Shown: in pieces, positions 39,323 to 47,269 of the stretch
How the letters are laid out: the number at the start of each line of letters is the position of its first letter
How positions within the stretch are numbered: position 1 is the stretch's first letter
Assembly (NCBI RefSeq): GCF_023028225.1
Contig: NZ_CP095482.1
Span: 310,001-374,000, forward strand
DNA: 64,000 nt
Source: Halorientalis litorea
Lineage (GTDB): Archaea; Halobacteriota; Halobacteria; Halobacteriales; Haloarculaceae
Direction: 5' to 3'
Made by a program: the position numbers and the translations under genes
The notes under the pieces: model-generated
Seen by the model: only the letters and a program-made list of their open reading frames with translations
Database searches by the model: none
What the model was told of the DNA's origin: nothing

Positions 39323-40354
39323 TCAGGCGGGAGTCGCGTCCTCGTCGCCGGCCGTCGGCGCGTCCGCGTCCCCTTGCCCGCCACCACGGTACCGACCGTA
39401 CAGTGACATCGACAGCGCGCCCAGACCGAACAACACGACGAGTAGCTCCACGAGGCCGCCGAGCAGCGGAATCTGCTTCAGGAGAGCGACCGCCACCAGA
39501 CCGACCAGCAGGCCGACCCAGCGGTTGTCGACGCCGGCCAACCCGCTCAGCCACGTACCGACGGCGTACCGACCGTACACCGCGGCGACCCACAGCAACA
39601 CGAGGTACAGCCCCCAGCCAGCCAGTGCCAGCGGGATACCGACGATGGTCAACATCGTCAGGGTGAGCGCGACAGGGATGCCGACGAGAGCGAGCAGACC
39701 GACACCGCTGCTCCGGCCCGGCGACGCGGACGCCCTGTCGGCGAGCGAGCGGGAAAACACCGGGAAGACGAGCAATAGCACCGCCCCGAGGGCGGCGTTC
39801 ACGAGGAGACCGTACGCGTCGAATGCCCACCCCGGAAGCGACGGGCCGGTGTTCTCGAACGAGCCGCCGACTTCGCCCTGCGTGACGGACCCGCCGACGG
39901 TGGCACCCGATTCGCGGGTGAGGTCGCCGGAGTACGTCAGGTCACCGCCGATACTCGCGGTGCGGGCGAGGGTCAGCGACCGCGCACCTGCGTCGAGGGT
40001 CCCGTCGACAGTCCCGGCGACGGTGACAGTGTCGGCCGAGGCTTCGACGTTCCCGCCGACGGTGGCGTTCGGTCCGAGGACGACGTTGCCGGCGGCGGCC
40101 TCGACGTCACCTTCGACGGTGCCGTCGATGCGGACGTTGCCTCCGAAGGCCGACAAGTCGCCGGTGACCGTTCCCCGAACGACGATGTTCCCCCCGAATG
40201 CGTCGAGGTCACCCTCGACTGTCTCGTTCGGGCCGACGACGACGGACCCACCGCTCCGCTGGTCCGCCGCTGCGATTCCCGGCAGGAGGGCCAGTGCGAC
40301 CACGAAGACCAGTGCCACGGCCACGAAACGGCCGGGCGCGCGCGCAGAAGTCAC
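39323..40354 (-). CDS. Exported membrane protein with bactofilin-like (polymer-forming) repeats
   Basis: 343 aa, GTG start at 40354. A signal-like helix (RFVAVALVFVVALALLPGIAAA) is followed by a right-handed beta-helix region (about 30-190) built of short repeats such as GGNIVVRGTVTGDLSAFGGN, characteristic of polymer-forming cytoskeletal domains. Four to six transmembrane helices follow (about 200-320), then a short acidic tail. The beta-helix should face outside. TTTTATAT (40387-40394, minus) is near -35. Function unknown; surface scaffold or adhesion is inference. Confidence 0.8.
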   Translation of the reverse strand: MTSARAPGRFVAVALVFVVALALLPGIAAADQRSGGSVVVGPNETVEGDLDAFGGNIVVRGTVTGDLSAFGGNVRIDGTVEGDVEAAAGNVVLGPNATVGGNVEASADTVTVAGTVDGTLDAGARSLTLARTASIGGDLTYSGDLTRESGATVGGSVTQGEVGGSFENTGPSLPGWAFDAYGLLVNAALGAVLLLVFPVFSRSLADRASASPGRSSGVGLLALVGIPVALTLTMLTIVGIPLALAGWGLYLVLLWVAAVYGRYAVGTWLSGLAGVDNRWVGLLVGLVAVALLKQIPLLGGLVELLVVLFGLGALSMSLYGRYRGGGQGDADAPTAGDEDATPA

Positions 40355-40468
40355 GATTGCTCTATGCGTGCTGTCACCGGCCGTGAATATAAAAGGACGC
40401 TCCCGCTTCGGGCGACCGCCGGGAAGCCGTTCCGTAAGACGGTTGTCGTCCGGTCCTGAACGGTCGGT

Positions 40469-41131
40469 ATGCGCGTCGTCGTCAACGCCGCGATGAGTGC
40501 GGACGGAAAGCTCTCCTCGCGGGAGCGAACACAAATCGACATCTCCGGCCCCGCGGACTTCGAGCGCGTCGACCGCCTCCGCGCGGAGAGCGACGCCGTG
40601 ATGGTCGGCGTCGGGACGGTGTTGGCCGACGACCCGTCGCTGACAGTCAAGGACGACGACCACAGGGCGACCCGGGAGGCGGCGGGCGAGTCGCCGAACC
40701 CGGCCCGCGTCGTCGCCGATTCGCGGATTCGGACGCCGCCGGACGCGACGGTACTCGACGACGCGGCACCGACCTATCTCCTCTGTAGTGAAGCCGCCCC
40801 GTCCGACTTCGTCGCCGAGATGGCGGACGCGGGCGCGACGGTATTCAGGGAAGGCGAGGACCGTGTCGAACTCGCGGCGGCGTTCGAGCGTCTCGAAGCC
40901 GCCGGCATCGAGCAGTTGCTCGTGGAGGGTGGCGGTGAACTCATCTTCTCGCTGTTCGCCAAGGGACTCGTCGACGACCTCTCCGTGTTCGTCGGGCCGA
41001 CGATACTCGGCGGCCGGGACGCCCCGACGCTGGCCGACGGCGACGGCTTCACCGAGGACTTTCCCGAGCTAGCACTGACTGACGTGGAGCGTCTCGACGA
41101 CGGCGTACTCCTGCGCTGGACCGTCGAGTAG
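40469..41131 (+). CDS. arfC: 2,5-diamino-6-(ribosylamino)-4(3H)-pyrimidinone 5'-phosphate reductase (ArfC/RibD-C type)
   Basis: 220 aa. RibD C-terminal (dihydrofolate-reductase-like) fold: MRVVVNAAMSADGKLSS, SDAVMVGVGTVLADDP, VVADSRIRTP, and LLVEGGGELIFSLF with FVGPTILGG at the C-terminus. Archaea use such a NADPH-dependent reductase in riboflavin and F420 biosynthesis. The length and the absence of a deaminase domain fit the archaeal single-domain enzyme. Confidence 0.92.
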   Translation: MRVVVNAAMSADGKLSSRERTQIDISGPADFERVDRLRAESDAVMVGVGTVLADDPSLTVKDDDHRATREAAGESPNPARVVADSRIRTPPDATVLDDAAPTYLLCSEAAPSDFVAEMADAGATVFREGEDRVELAAAFERLEAAGIEQLLVEGGGELIFSLFAKGLVDDLSVFVGPTILGGRDAPTLADGDGFTEDFPELALTDVERLDDGVLLRWTVE

Positions 41132-41175
41132 AAAGGTCGTCGCGGCGTCGCCGTTCGGCCGTCTGAGGTCGATTC

Positions 41176-41463
41176 CTAGTGGTCGTGGCCGGTCATCTCG
41201 CCGAAGGTCTGTCCGAAGCGGTCCTCGAACAGGTCCATCGTCACCGACTCGACTTCCTGTAGTTCCGGGCTCGGGTCGCCCTGTCCGTGCGCCACGGCAC
41301 CGTGGATGCGCTGGGCGAGGCCGAGCATGGCGATGTCACCGATGATTTCGGGGTTGTCCTCCTCGCCCTCCCGGAGCATGTCGAGCATGGCTACGGGAAC
41401 GGAGAGTTCGTCGACTGTACCGTCGTCTGCTTCGATAGTGAGTGTGACAGTCTCGTCTGTCAT
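41176..41463 (-). CDS. Small haloarchaeal protein, unknown function
   Basis: 95 aa, acidic, beginning MTDETVTLTIEADDGTVDEL. A central helix (MLDMLREGEEDNPEIIGDIAMLGLAQRIHG) and an acidic C-terminus ending in TGHDH. No transmembrane segment and no metal cluster. No family recognised. Convergent with arfC. Confidence 0.6.
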   Translation of the reverse strand: MTDETVTLTIEADDGTVDELSVPVAMLDMLREGEEDNPEIIGDIAMLGLAQRIHGAVAHGQGDPSPELQEVESVTMDLFEDRFGQTFGEMTGHDH

Positions 41464-41519
41464 GCCGTACTGTTGCGCCGCCGGGTTAATCCATCTGTTG
41501 GGTGGGGACGCGTCGGCGG

Positions 41520-41963
41520 TTACGCTCCCTCGGCCGCGATGGCCTCGGCACGCTCTTTGAGCGCGTCGTTCATGGCGTCGAACCCGGCCAGAAGGGGAGC
41601 CTCCTGCAACACGAGTCCCACGAGCAGGCCGCTGAACGTCTCACGCTGGGTGAAGCGGACTCCTCCCGCATCACGCTCCTCGATGTCGAACCCGTGCCGG
41701 CCGTCGAACAGTCCCTGTACGAACAGTTTGCCGTACCACTCCAGTGTCTCGCCCTCGCGGGCCGAGAGGACACGGGGGCGGAACGTCGCGGCACGGCCAC
41801 CCGGCGGCTCCACGCGGACGGTGAGCCGTTCACCGCGTTCGGCTGTCCCCTCGATACTGGTGATGAGTGGGTTCCACTCCGGATACGTCTCGAAATCGGT
41901 GAGCACGCTCCAGACGACCGAGGCGGGTGCGTCGATGTCGACGCTCGCAGATAGGCGTTGCAT
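41520..41963 (-). CDS. SRPBCC (START-like) family protein (2)
   Basis: 147 aa. LSASVDIDAPASVVWSVLTDFETYPEWNPLITSIEG is the polyketide-cyclase/START-like N-terminal pattern, with GGVRFTQRETFSGLLVG in the middle and a long C-terminal helix (FDAMNDALKERAEAI). Probably binds a hydrophobic ligand; target unknown. Downstream of thioredoxin reductase on the same strand (62-bp gap). Confidence 0.85.
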   Translation of the reverse strand: MQRLSASVDIDAPASVVWSVLTDFETYPEWNPLITSIEGTAERGERLTVRVEPPGGRAATFRPRVLSAREGETLEWYGKLFVQGLFDGRHGFDIEERDAGGVRFTQRETFSGLLVGLVLQEAPLLAGFDAMNDALKERAEAIAAEGA

Positions 41964-42025
41964 ACCCGGTAGAGGTCGGCAGAGGACTTCGCTTCGTCGG
42001 TTGCGCGACGGTTCGTCTGACCTCG

Positions 42026-43072
42026 CTAGTCGTCCGCGGCCGCCGTCTCGCCCTCCTCGGCGGCGACAGTGGCGTAGTCTTCGAGGTAGTCGTCGGCGTC
42101 GAGGGCCGCCTTCGAGCCCATCCCGCCGGCCGTGATGGCCTGCTGATAGTGGAAGTCCACCACGTCGCCCGCGCCGAAGATACCGTCGACGGCAGTGCGG
42201 GTCTGGCCACTGCCCCTGCCGCCCTCGGTGACGAGGTATCCATCGTCGTCCATCTCGACGCCAGTGTCCGTCAGATAGTCCGTGTTGGGGGTGTGGCCGA
42301 TGGCGAGGAAGACGGCACCCACGTCGAACTCGAACCGCTCCGTGTCCGGGTCGTCGAGTTTGTCGGTGGGGTGGCCCTCGGGGTGGCGCACGAGGTCGAC
42401 GTAGTCCACGCCATCGGCCTCCGAGCCGTGAATATCGACGGCCTCTGTGTTCCGCATGATTTCCACGTCTCCCGACTCGACTTTCTCCTCGATGCGGTCG
42501 ACCCAGTAGTCCTCGGCACGGAACTCCTCGCGCCGGTGGGCGATGTAGACGGTGTCGGCGAACTTCGTGAGGAAGTTGGCTTCCTCCATCGCGGCGTCGC
42601 CGCCGCCGATGACGAGCATGTCCTCGCCGCGGAAGAACGCGCCGTCACAGGTCGCACAGGTCGAGACACCGAAGCCCATCAGGTCGTCCTCGCCGGGGAT
42701 GCCAAGCGTTCGGGCACTCGCGCCGGAGGCAGCGATGACGGCGTCGGCGGTGTAGACATCGCCGTTCGAGAGTTCCACACGGAAGGGACGTTGCGTGTCG
42801 TCGATATCCGCGACGATACCGTGGTCGATTTCGGCCCCGAACTGCGTGGCCTGCTCTTTCATGTTGTTCACGAGGTCCGGGCCGCTGATGCCGTCGGGGA
42901 AGCCGGGGTAGTTGGCCACGTCGGTCGTGAGCGTCAACTGTCCCCCGGGTTCGTCCCCCTCCAGAACGAGCGGGTCGTTGTTCGAGCGGGCGGCGTAGAT
43001 GGCTGCAGTCAAGCCAGCGATACCGGTGCCAGCGATTATCAGTTGCCGGTGTTCGACGGCCTCGTCTGTCAT
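42026..43072 (-). CDS. trxB: Thioredoxin reductase (NAD(P)H-dependent, FAD)
   Basis: 348 aa. FAD GAGxxG-type LIIAGTGIAGLTAAIYAAR, the redox CATC pair Cys139/Cys142, NAD(P) site MLVIGGGDAAMEEANFL, and FAIGHTP-type VFLAIGHTPNTDYL followed by GIFGAGDVVDFHYQQAITAGGMG. The ATG at 43072 is chosen; the frame continues upstream. The C-terminal 25 residues extend the usual length. Low-molecular-weight (bacterial-type) TrxR. Confidence 0.95.
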   Translation of the reverse strand: MTDEAVEHRQLIIAGTGIAGLTAAIYAARSNNDPLVLEGDEPGGQLTLTTDVANYPGFPDGISGPDLVNNMKEQATQFGAEIDHGIVADIDDTQRPFRVELSNGDVYTADAVIAASGASARTLGIPGEDDLMGFGVSTCATCDGAFFRGEDMLVIGGGDAAMEEANFLTKFADTVYIAHRREEFRAEDYWVDRIEEKVESGDVEIMRNTEAVDIHGSEADGVDYVDLVRHPEGHPTDKLDDPDTERFEFDVGAVFLAIGHTPNTDYLTDTGVEMDDDGYLVTEGGRGSGQTRTAVDGIFGAGDVVDFHYQQAITAGGMGSKAALDADDYLEDYATVAAEEGETAAADD

Positions 43073-43173
43073 ACGTGACGGTACTCCGGGACGGCGTATT
43101 AACCCTACGCTGTCCCGAGTCGGGCACACACCCGAACGACACGCTTAGGGGGCCGTGCCGCCCCGCTTCGGAC

Positions 43174-43458
43174 ATGACCGCGGACCTCACCGAGAAGACG
43201 GACCGGTACGAGAACCTGCTCGCCGAGGCACTCGCCGAAGCCGAGGTGGCGGTGCCCCCAGAGACGCCGCTTGGCGATGCGGCGGGAGAGTTCGAGGAGA
43301 TGGCCCGGTCGTATCTCGAAGACGGACGACACTTCCGGGACGACGACGACCCGGTGAACGCCCTCGCGGCGTTCTCGTACGGACACGCGTGGCTGGATGC
43401 GGGTGCCCGGATGGGGTTGTTCGACGTGCCCGAACACGGACATCTCTTCACCGTGTAG
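43174..43458 (+). CDS. DUF357 family protein
   Basis: 94 aa, all-helical. DRYENLLAEALAEAEVAVP and the segment ARSYLEDGRHFRDDDDPVNALAAFSYGHAWLDAGARMG are the DUF357 pattern of small archaeal proteins. Function unknown. Codon use matches the neighbours. The start ATG at 43174 is the first in the open frame that gives the conserved N-terminus. Confidence 0.85.
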   Translation: MTADLTEKTDRYENLLAEALAEAEVAVPPETPLGDAAGEFEEMARSYLEDGRHFRDDDDPVNALAAFSYGHAWLDAGARMGLFDVPEHGHLFTV

Positions 43459-43516
43459 TCCGCCACACCGCCGCCCGACCCGCCTCGGTTCCACGTAGCA
43501 ACCCGTAAACTCTCGA

Positions 43517-43558
43517 ATACCGAACGTATTGGTATCCCTCCAATACAATTATGATAGA
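43517..43558 (+). promoter_or_regulatory. Nested inverted repeats and A/T-rich element upstream of the DUF4397 gene
   Basis: GTATTGG (43526-43532) and CCAATAC (43540-43546) are perfect 7-bp arms separated by 7 nt. ATACC (43517-43521) and GGTAT (43531-43535) form a second, overlapping 5-bp pair. AATTATGATAG (about 43548-43558), right after them, is the likely TATA element. A GGGGGG Shine-Dalgarno-like run precedes the ATG, so this mRNA has a 5' leader. Confidence 0.5.
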
Positions 43559-43595
43559 TAATCTCGTGTGAAACAAACGTGGGGGGAACCACAAC

Positions 43596-44294
43596 ATGCG
43601 AACCAGCAGACGTAGCTTTCTCCGGGGTATCGGTGCAGGGGCCGTCACCGCGGGTGGCTTGAGCGGCGTGGCATCGGCACAGGAAGACGCATCGAAGCTT
43701 CGGGTCGTCAACGCGCTGCCCGACGAGTCGAGCATCGACGTGTTCACCGACGCGTTTCGGCGGTTCGACGACGTTTCGTTCGGGGATATCGCCCGCTACG
43801 AGTTCTTGATCGACGAAGAGGTGGACATCACCGTCGTGTCGTCGGGGGACGACAGAGACGAGGCACTCCTCGAAACGACCGTCTCACTGGACCCCGGAAC
43901 GAGTTACACGCTCGGGGTGACGAACAGTGCCGACGACCCGGAACTCGCCACGTTCGTGGACGAGAACGAACAGCCGTCACTGAAATCGCGGTTCCGTGCG
44001 GTCCACCTCTCGCCGGACGCTCCGACGCTCGAAGTCGACGAGGAGGACGTGTTCTCGTTCGACGACTTCGTGGCTCGTGACCTCGACTACACGGCCGCGA
44101 GCGCGTACGAGGAATTGTTGACCGGACACCTCTGTTTCGAGGTCGAACCGGCCGACGAGTGGGGCGACAACGACCTCGCGGTGTACGAGGACGAGTTCGA
44201 CAGTGGCGAGACGTACACACTGTTCATCGTCGGCCTGAACGACGCGGACGACGAGGACCCGCCGCTCCAAGTCGTCACCAGCAAAGACACCTGA
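43596..44294 (+). CDS. Exported DUF4397 domain protein
   Basis: 232 aa. Tat signal TSRRSFLRGIGAGAVTAGGLSG with signal peptidase site near VASAQ. Then DUF4397 beta-rich domains: SKLRVVNALPDESSIDVF (about 32-120) and RAVHLSPDAPTLEVDEEDVF with a longer second part (about 125-225). DUF4397 proteins bear the two-repeat pattern of VxxxxPDAPxVDV-type strands. Secreted or cell-wall role is inferred; exact function unknown. Confidence 0.85.
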   Translation: MRTSRRSFLRGIGAGAVTAGGLSGVASAQEDASKLRVVNALPDESSIDVFTDAFRRFDDVSFGDIARYEFLIDEEVDITVVSSGDDRDEALLETTVSLDPGTSYTLGVTNSADDPELATFVDENEQPSLKSRFRAVHLSPDAPTLEVDEEDVFSFDDFVARDLDYTAASAYEELLTGHLCFEVEPADEWGDNDLAVYEDEFDSGETYTLFIVGLNDADDEDPPLQVVTSKDT

Positions 44295-44412
44295 CGGTTG
44301 GGTCCGCCGGGCAGTACGCCCCGACCGGGACGCGTTCCGTGTCGTTACCAGACACGCTTCCCGTGTGTGGGTCTCTGCCACAATCTGTCGAAACGTTTAA
44401 ACACGCTCGGCA

Positions 44413-44450
44413 CTAACGATTAGTTAGGAAATCGCCGGTAAGTTTTTATT
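44413..44450 (+). promoter_or_regulatory. tfb copy 2 promoter with inverted repeat
   Basis: CTAAC (44413-44417) and GTTAG (44423-44427) form a perfect 5-bp inverted repeat with a 5-nt spacer. TTTTTATT (44443-44450) follows, 33-40 nt upstream of the tfb ATG, as TATA element. The repeat therefore sits where a regulator would contact the BRE/upstream face. Confidence 0.45.
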
Positions 44451-44482
44451 GCTTTCCCCACCGGCAATCCAGACCACCCATC

Positions 44483-45463
44483 ATGAGCGACACAACAATA
44501 CGTTCCCCCGAGACAGAACGAACCCGAGAGACCAACACGGAAACCGAGTCGGAGACGGAATCGGAATCGGTCGACCACTGCCCGGAGTGTGGCGGGAACC
44601 TCGTCACCGACACCGAACACGGCGAGACAGTGTGTTCGGACTGCGGCCTCGTCGTCGAGGAGGACGAAATCGACCGCGGGCCGGAGTGGCGCGCGTTCAA
44701 TTCGAACGAGAAAGACGAGAAGTCCCGCGTCGGTGCCCCCACCACCAACATGATGCACGACAAGGGACTGTCGACCAACATCGGCTGGCAGGACAAAGAC
44801 GCCTACGGGCGGTCACTGAACGCCAGCCAGCGTCAGAAGATGCAGCGGCTGCGCAAGTGGAACGAGCGGTTCCGCACTCGCGACTCGAAAGAGCGCAACC
44901 TCAAGCAGGCACTCGGCGAAATCGACCGCATGGCCTCCGCCCTCGGCCTCCCCGAGAACGTCCGCGAGACTGCCAGCGTCATCTACCGCCGCGCGCTGGA
45001 CGAGGACCTCCTCCCCGGCCGCTCCATCGAAGGCGTCTCCACGGCCGCACTCTACGCCGCCGCCCGACAGGCCGGAACGCCCCGGAGCATCGACGAAATC
45101 GTCGCCGTCTCCCGCGTCGAGGAGATGGAGATGACCCGGACGTACCGCTACGTCGTGCGGGAACTGAACCTCGAAATCCAGCCCGCCGACCCCGAGAGCT
45201 ACGTCCCCCGCTTCGTCTCCGACCTCGACCTCTCCGACGAAGTCGAACGCCGCGCCCGCGAACTGCTCGACTCCGCCCGTGACCGGGGCATCCTCAGCGG
45301 GAAGTCGCCGGTAGGACTGGCCGCCGCCGCCGTCTACGCCGCCGCCCTCCTGACCAACGAGAAGGTCACACAGAGTGAGGTCAGCGAGGTGGCGAACATC
45401 AGCGAAGTCACCATCCGCAACCGGTACAAGGAACTCCTCGAATCCGAGGAAGTCCCGCTCTGA
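44483..45463 (+). CDS. tfb: Transcription initiation factor IIB (TFB), copy 2
   Basis: 326 aa. N-terminal Thr/Glu/Ser-rich stretch (about 20 residues), zinc ribbon Cys33-Cys36-Cys51-Cys54, B-finger [13 protein letters not shown] with [15 protein letters not shown], and two cyclin repeats (about 125-215 and 220-315) ending in the [18 protein letters not shown]. Paralogue of the TFB at 20523-21494; the two differ mostly at the N-terminal tail and in the second half. Multiple TFBs may give different promoter preferences. Confidence 0.97.
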   Translation: MSDTTIRSPETERTRETNTETESETESESVDHCPECGGNLVTDTEHGETVCSDCGLVVEEDEIDRGPEWRAFNSNEKDEKSRVGAPTTNMMHDKGLSTNIGWQDKDAYGRSLNASQRQKMQRLRKWNERFRTRDSKERNLKQALGEIDRMASALGLPENVRETASVIYRRALDEDLLPGRSIEGVSTAALYAAARQAGTPRSIDEIVAVSRVEEMEMTRTYRYVVRELNLEIQPADPESYVPRFVSDLDLSDEVERRARELLDSARDRGILSGKSPVGLAAAAVYAAALLTNEKVTQSEVSEVANISEVTIRNRYKELLESEEVPL

Positions 45464-45527
45464 GCGGACAACGGCCGGTGAGTACGCGACAAGCTTTTTC
45501 TTCTCGGGGTGTGTGAACGTAGGACAC

Positions 45528-45707
45528 ATGAGAGAGGCATACGTCCGGTTGCTCTGTCCCGAGTGTAAGAAAGAGTGGGAGTCGACGCCGAACGACCTCC
45601 CGGCGGCGAAGCGGACGTTTCACTGCCCGAACTGTCACGCGAGCAGACGGCTGGCCGAGTTCACCCGGACGGAACGGGACCTAGAGACGCTGAAATCGCT
45701 CCAGTAG
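45528..45707 (+). CDS. Small two-knuckle zinc protein
   Basis: 59 aa: MREAYVRLLCPECKKEWE, then FHCPNCHASRRLAEF and a basic/acidic C-terminal helix. The two CPxC knuckles make a zinc ribbon. Its own T-rich element (CTTTTTC, 45494-45500) is 28-34 nt upstream. Stop codon abuts the aIF2 beta stop (0 bp, convergent). Function unknown; small haloarchaeal zinc-ribbon proteins have been linked to regulation, but nothing here is specific. Confidence 0.85.
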   Translation: MREAYVRLLCPECKKEWESTPNDLPAAKRTFHCPNCHASRRLAEFTRTERDLETLKSLQ

Positions 45708-46112
45708 TCACTCACCGGTCGGAGAGCGCGCGCCACACGCCTCACACTGCAACAGCAACGCGCCCTGCTCACGCACGAACTTCGTGTCTGGGAGTCCGCA
45801 CTCCGGGCAGAGAACGTACGCCTCGGTGTAGGCGTCGATAGCGTCGCTGATGCGGTCGGCGTCGAACGACCCCGTGAGCCGTGCGCGGCCGCTCTCGTCG
45901 ATGTGACCGCTCGTCCCCAAGTCGCCTTGGAGGAACTTCATCACGTGGTCCTCGTCGCGGTCGAGTCGCTTCGTCGTAGCTTGGAAGTTCTCGTAGACAG
46001 TGACGTTCCCCTCCTGCCGTACGTCGGGGTCAGGTACCTCGAAGCGGTCGGAATTCCCCTCGATGTCGGGCGTCGATTCCATCGCACGGTCGAGTTGCTC
46101 GTCGTAGTCCAT
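45708..46112 (-). CDS. eif2b: Translation initiation factor aIF2, beta subunit
   Basis: 134 aa. Core domain with EGNVTVYENFQATTKRLDR and VMKFLQGDLGTSGHIDESGRARLTG, then the zinc-binding C-terminal domain with Cys102, Cys105, Cys123, Cys126 (CPECGLPDT, CEAC). Forms the aIF2 heterotrimer that brings initiator tRNA to the ribosome. The ATG at 46112 is preferred over a short upstream extension, as GGTTTTTG (minus, about 46135-46143) lies 25-30 nt upstream. Confidence 0.95.
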   Translation of the reverse strand: MDYDEQLDRAMESTPDIEGNSDRFEVPDPDVRQEGNVTVYENFQATTKRLDRDEDHVMKFLQGDLGTSGHIDESGRARLTGSFDADRISDAIDAYTEAYVLCPECGLPDTKFVREQGALLLQCEACGARSPTGE

Positions 46113-46324
46113 ACGCGACAGGTACCACTCGCAGGACAAAAACCTTTCAACGAGTGACCACCCGCGACAGCGACGTTCGTACCGGATGTGCTACAACTTC
46201 TCGCTAGTTTCACGTCGTGGGAAATTACTTGAAAACCCCCATATCAAAGGGTCTCCGCCGGGGCTGTGTGTTAACGGCCCTCAGAGTAATACTATAACCC
46301 TTGAGTGGTTAGCCTCGGGTGACC

Positions 46325-46561
46325 ATGAAAAAGCAGGAACTCATCCATCTCCACGGCCTGCTGGCCCAGGTACAGAACCACTACGAAGAAGAGACCGGCA
46401 ACGACGTCGAACACGACGAGTACGCCTCCGTGAGTGTCCGACCGACATCCATCCACATGTCGAAAGACGACCACAAGGACGCCGTGTTCGCGCTGGCGGC
46501 CGGCATCACCTCGGAACTCGCCGACGAAGCGACCGAACAGGTTCCCGCCGCTGCGGACTGA
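46325..46561 (+). CDS. UPF0058 family protein
   Basis: 78 aa. MKKQELIHLHGLLAQVQNHYEE and VSVRPTSIHMSKDDHKDAVFALAAGI match the UPF0058 archaeal family (helical, uncharacterised). The ATG at 46325 is preferred over a GTG two codons upstream. TATAA (46293-46297) is 28-32 nt upstream, so a leaderless transcript. Confidence 0.88.
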   Translation: MKKQELIHLHGLLAQVQNHYEEETGNDVEHDEYASVSVRPTSIHMSKDDHKDAVFALAAGITSELADEATEQVPAAAD

Positions 46562-46645
46562 AGGCTCCTCGTTACTGCTGTTCTCTCCGATTGTAGCGAC
46601 AGCCCCATCGGTCCCACCCTCCGGTCCGTCACCGAACCGCCGGGG

Positions 46646-47131
46646 TCACTTGTCGATGAGTTCCTCGAACTCGGGGAGGACGTCGTCCGTCTCGACCGGT
46701 TCCGACCCCTGCTCGACTTCGATGGCCGACTCGTCGGTCATTTCGGGCGTGTCGGTCGTTTCGACCGTCTCCTCCGTCGTCTCGTCGTCTGGCGTGTCTG
46801 TCTGCTCGACTTCGAGGACTTCGAGCGGGATGTTCTCCAGTCGCTGGCCGATTTCTTTCCGTGCGATGCGGGCGGCGTGTTCGTCCCGCTCGACGTTGAA
46901 CACGGTCATCTCCAGTTCGAGAGCGACGAGACTCTCGTCGGCCGCGATGAACGCTGGTTCGTGTTCTTCCCCACAGTGTGGGCAAGACCGCTCACCCATG
47001 TTTATCTCGACGTAGTTGAGGTCGGGGTTCAGCATCTCACCGGTCTTCGAGATGGCGATACGAACTGCCTCGTCCGCCGTCTCCACGTCGTACACCGGGA
47101 CTGCGGCCTCCACGACGACTCGACAATTCAT
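46646..47131 (-). CDS. UPF0212 (DUF555) family protein
   Basis: 161 aa. The first 115 residues (MNCRVVVEAAVPVYDVETA, YVEINMGERSCPHCGEEHEPAFIAADESLVALELEM, RKEIGQRLENIPLEVLEVE) match the archaeal UPF0212/DUF555 family, with a CPHC knuckle. The remaining 45 residues are an acidic Thr/Glu/Asp tail specific to this lineage. The ATG at 47131 is chosen over an upstream frame extension. Function unknown. Confidence 0.88.
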   Translation of the reverse strand: MNCRVVVEAAVPVYDVETADEAVRIAISKTGEMLNPDLNYVEINMGERSCPHCGEEHEPAFIAADESLVALELEMTVFNVERDEHAARIARKEIGQRLENIPLEVLEVEQTDTPDDETTEETVETTDTPEMTDESAIEVEQGSEPVETDDVLPEFEELIDK

Positions 47132-47269
47132 GCCACACTCTTTGTGGTGCAATGATAAGAAGGTTGGCGTCCGTTCACACGGTAGTCCGTACCTTATTCG
47201 GCCGGAGCGCGCCTGAGCGGGCGAACTGACTCGTAACCCCCAAGCCCGTCGCCGCCGTTGCTTCCCACG

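Noticed and set aside
39254-39830. An upstream extension of 192 codons for the RPA1 frame
   Set aside because: It overlaps the neighbouring bactofilin-like gene and has no OB-fold content; the conserved N-terminus begins at 39254.
38109-40496. A 795-codon open frame antisense to RPA1 and the bactofilin-like gene
   Set aside because: It crosses two opposite-strand genes with intact motifs; its residues are Arg/Pro/Ser-rich shadows.
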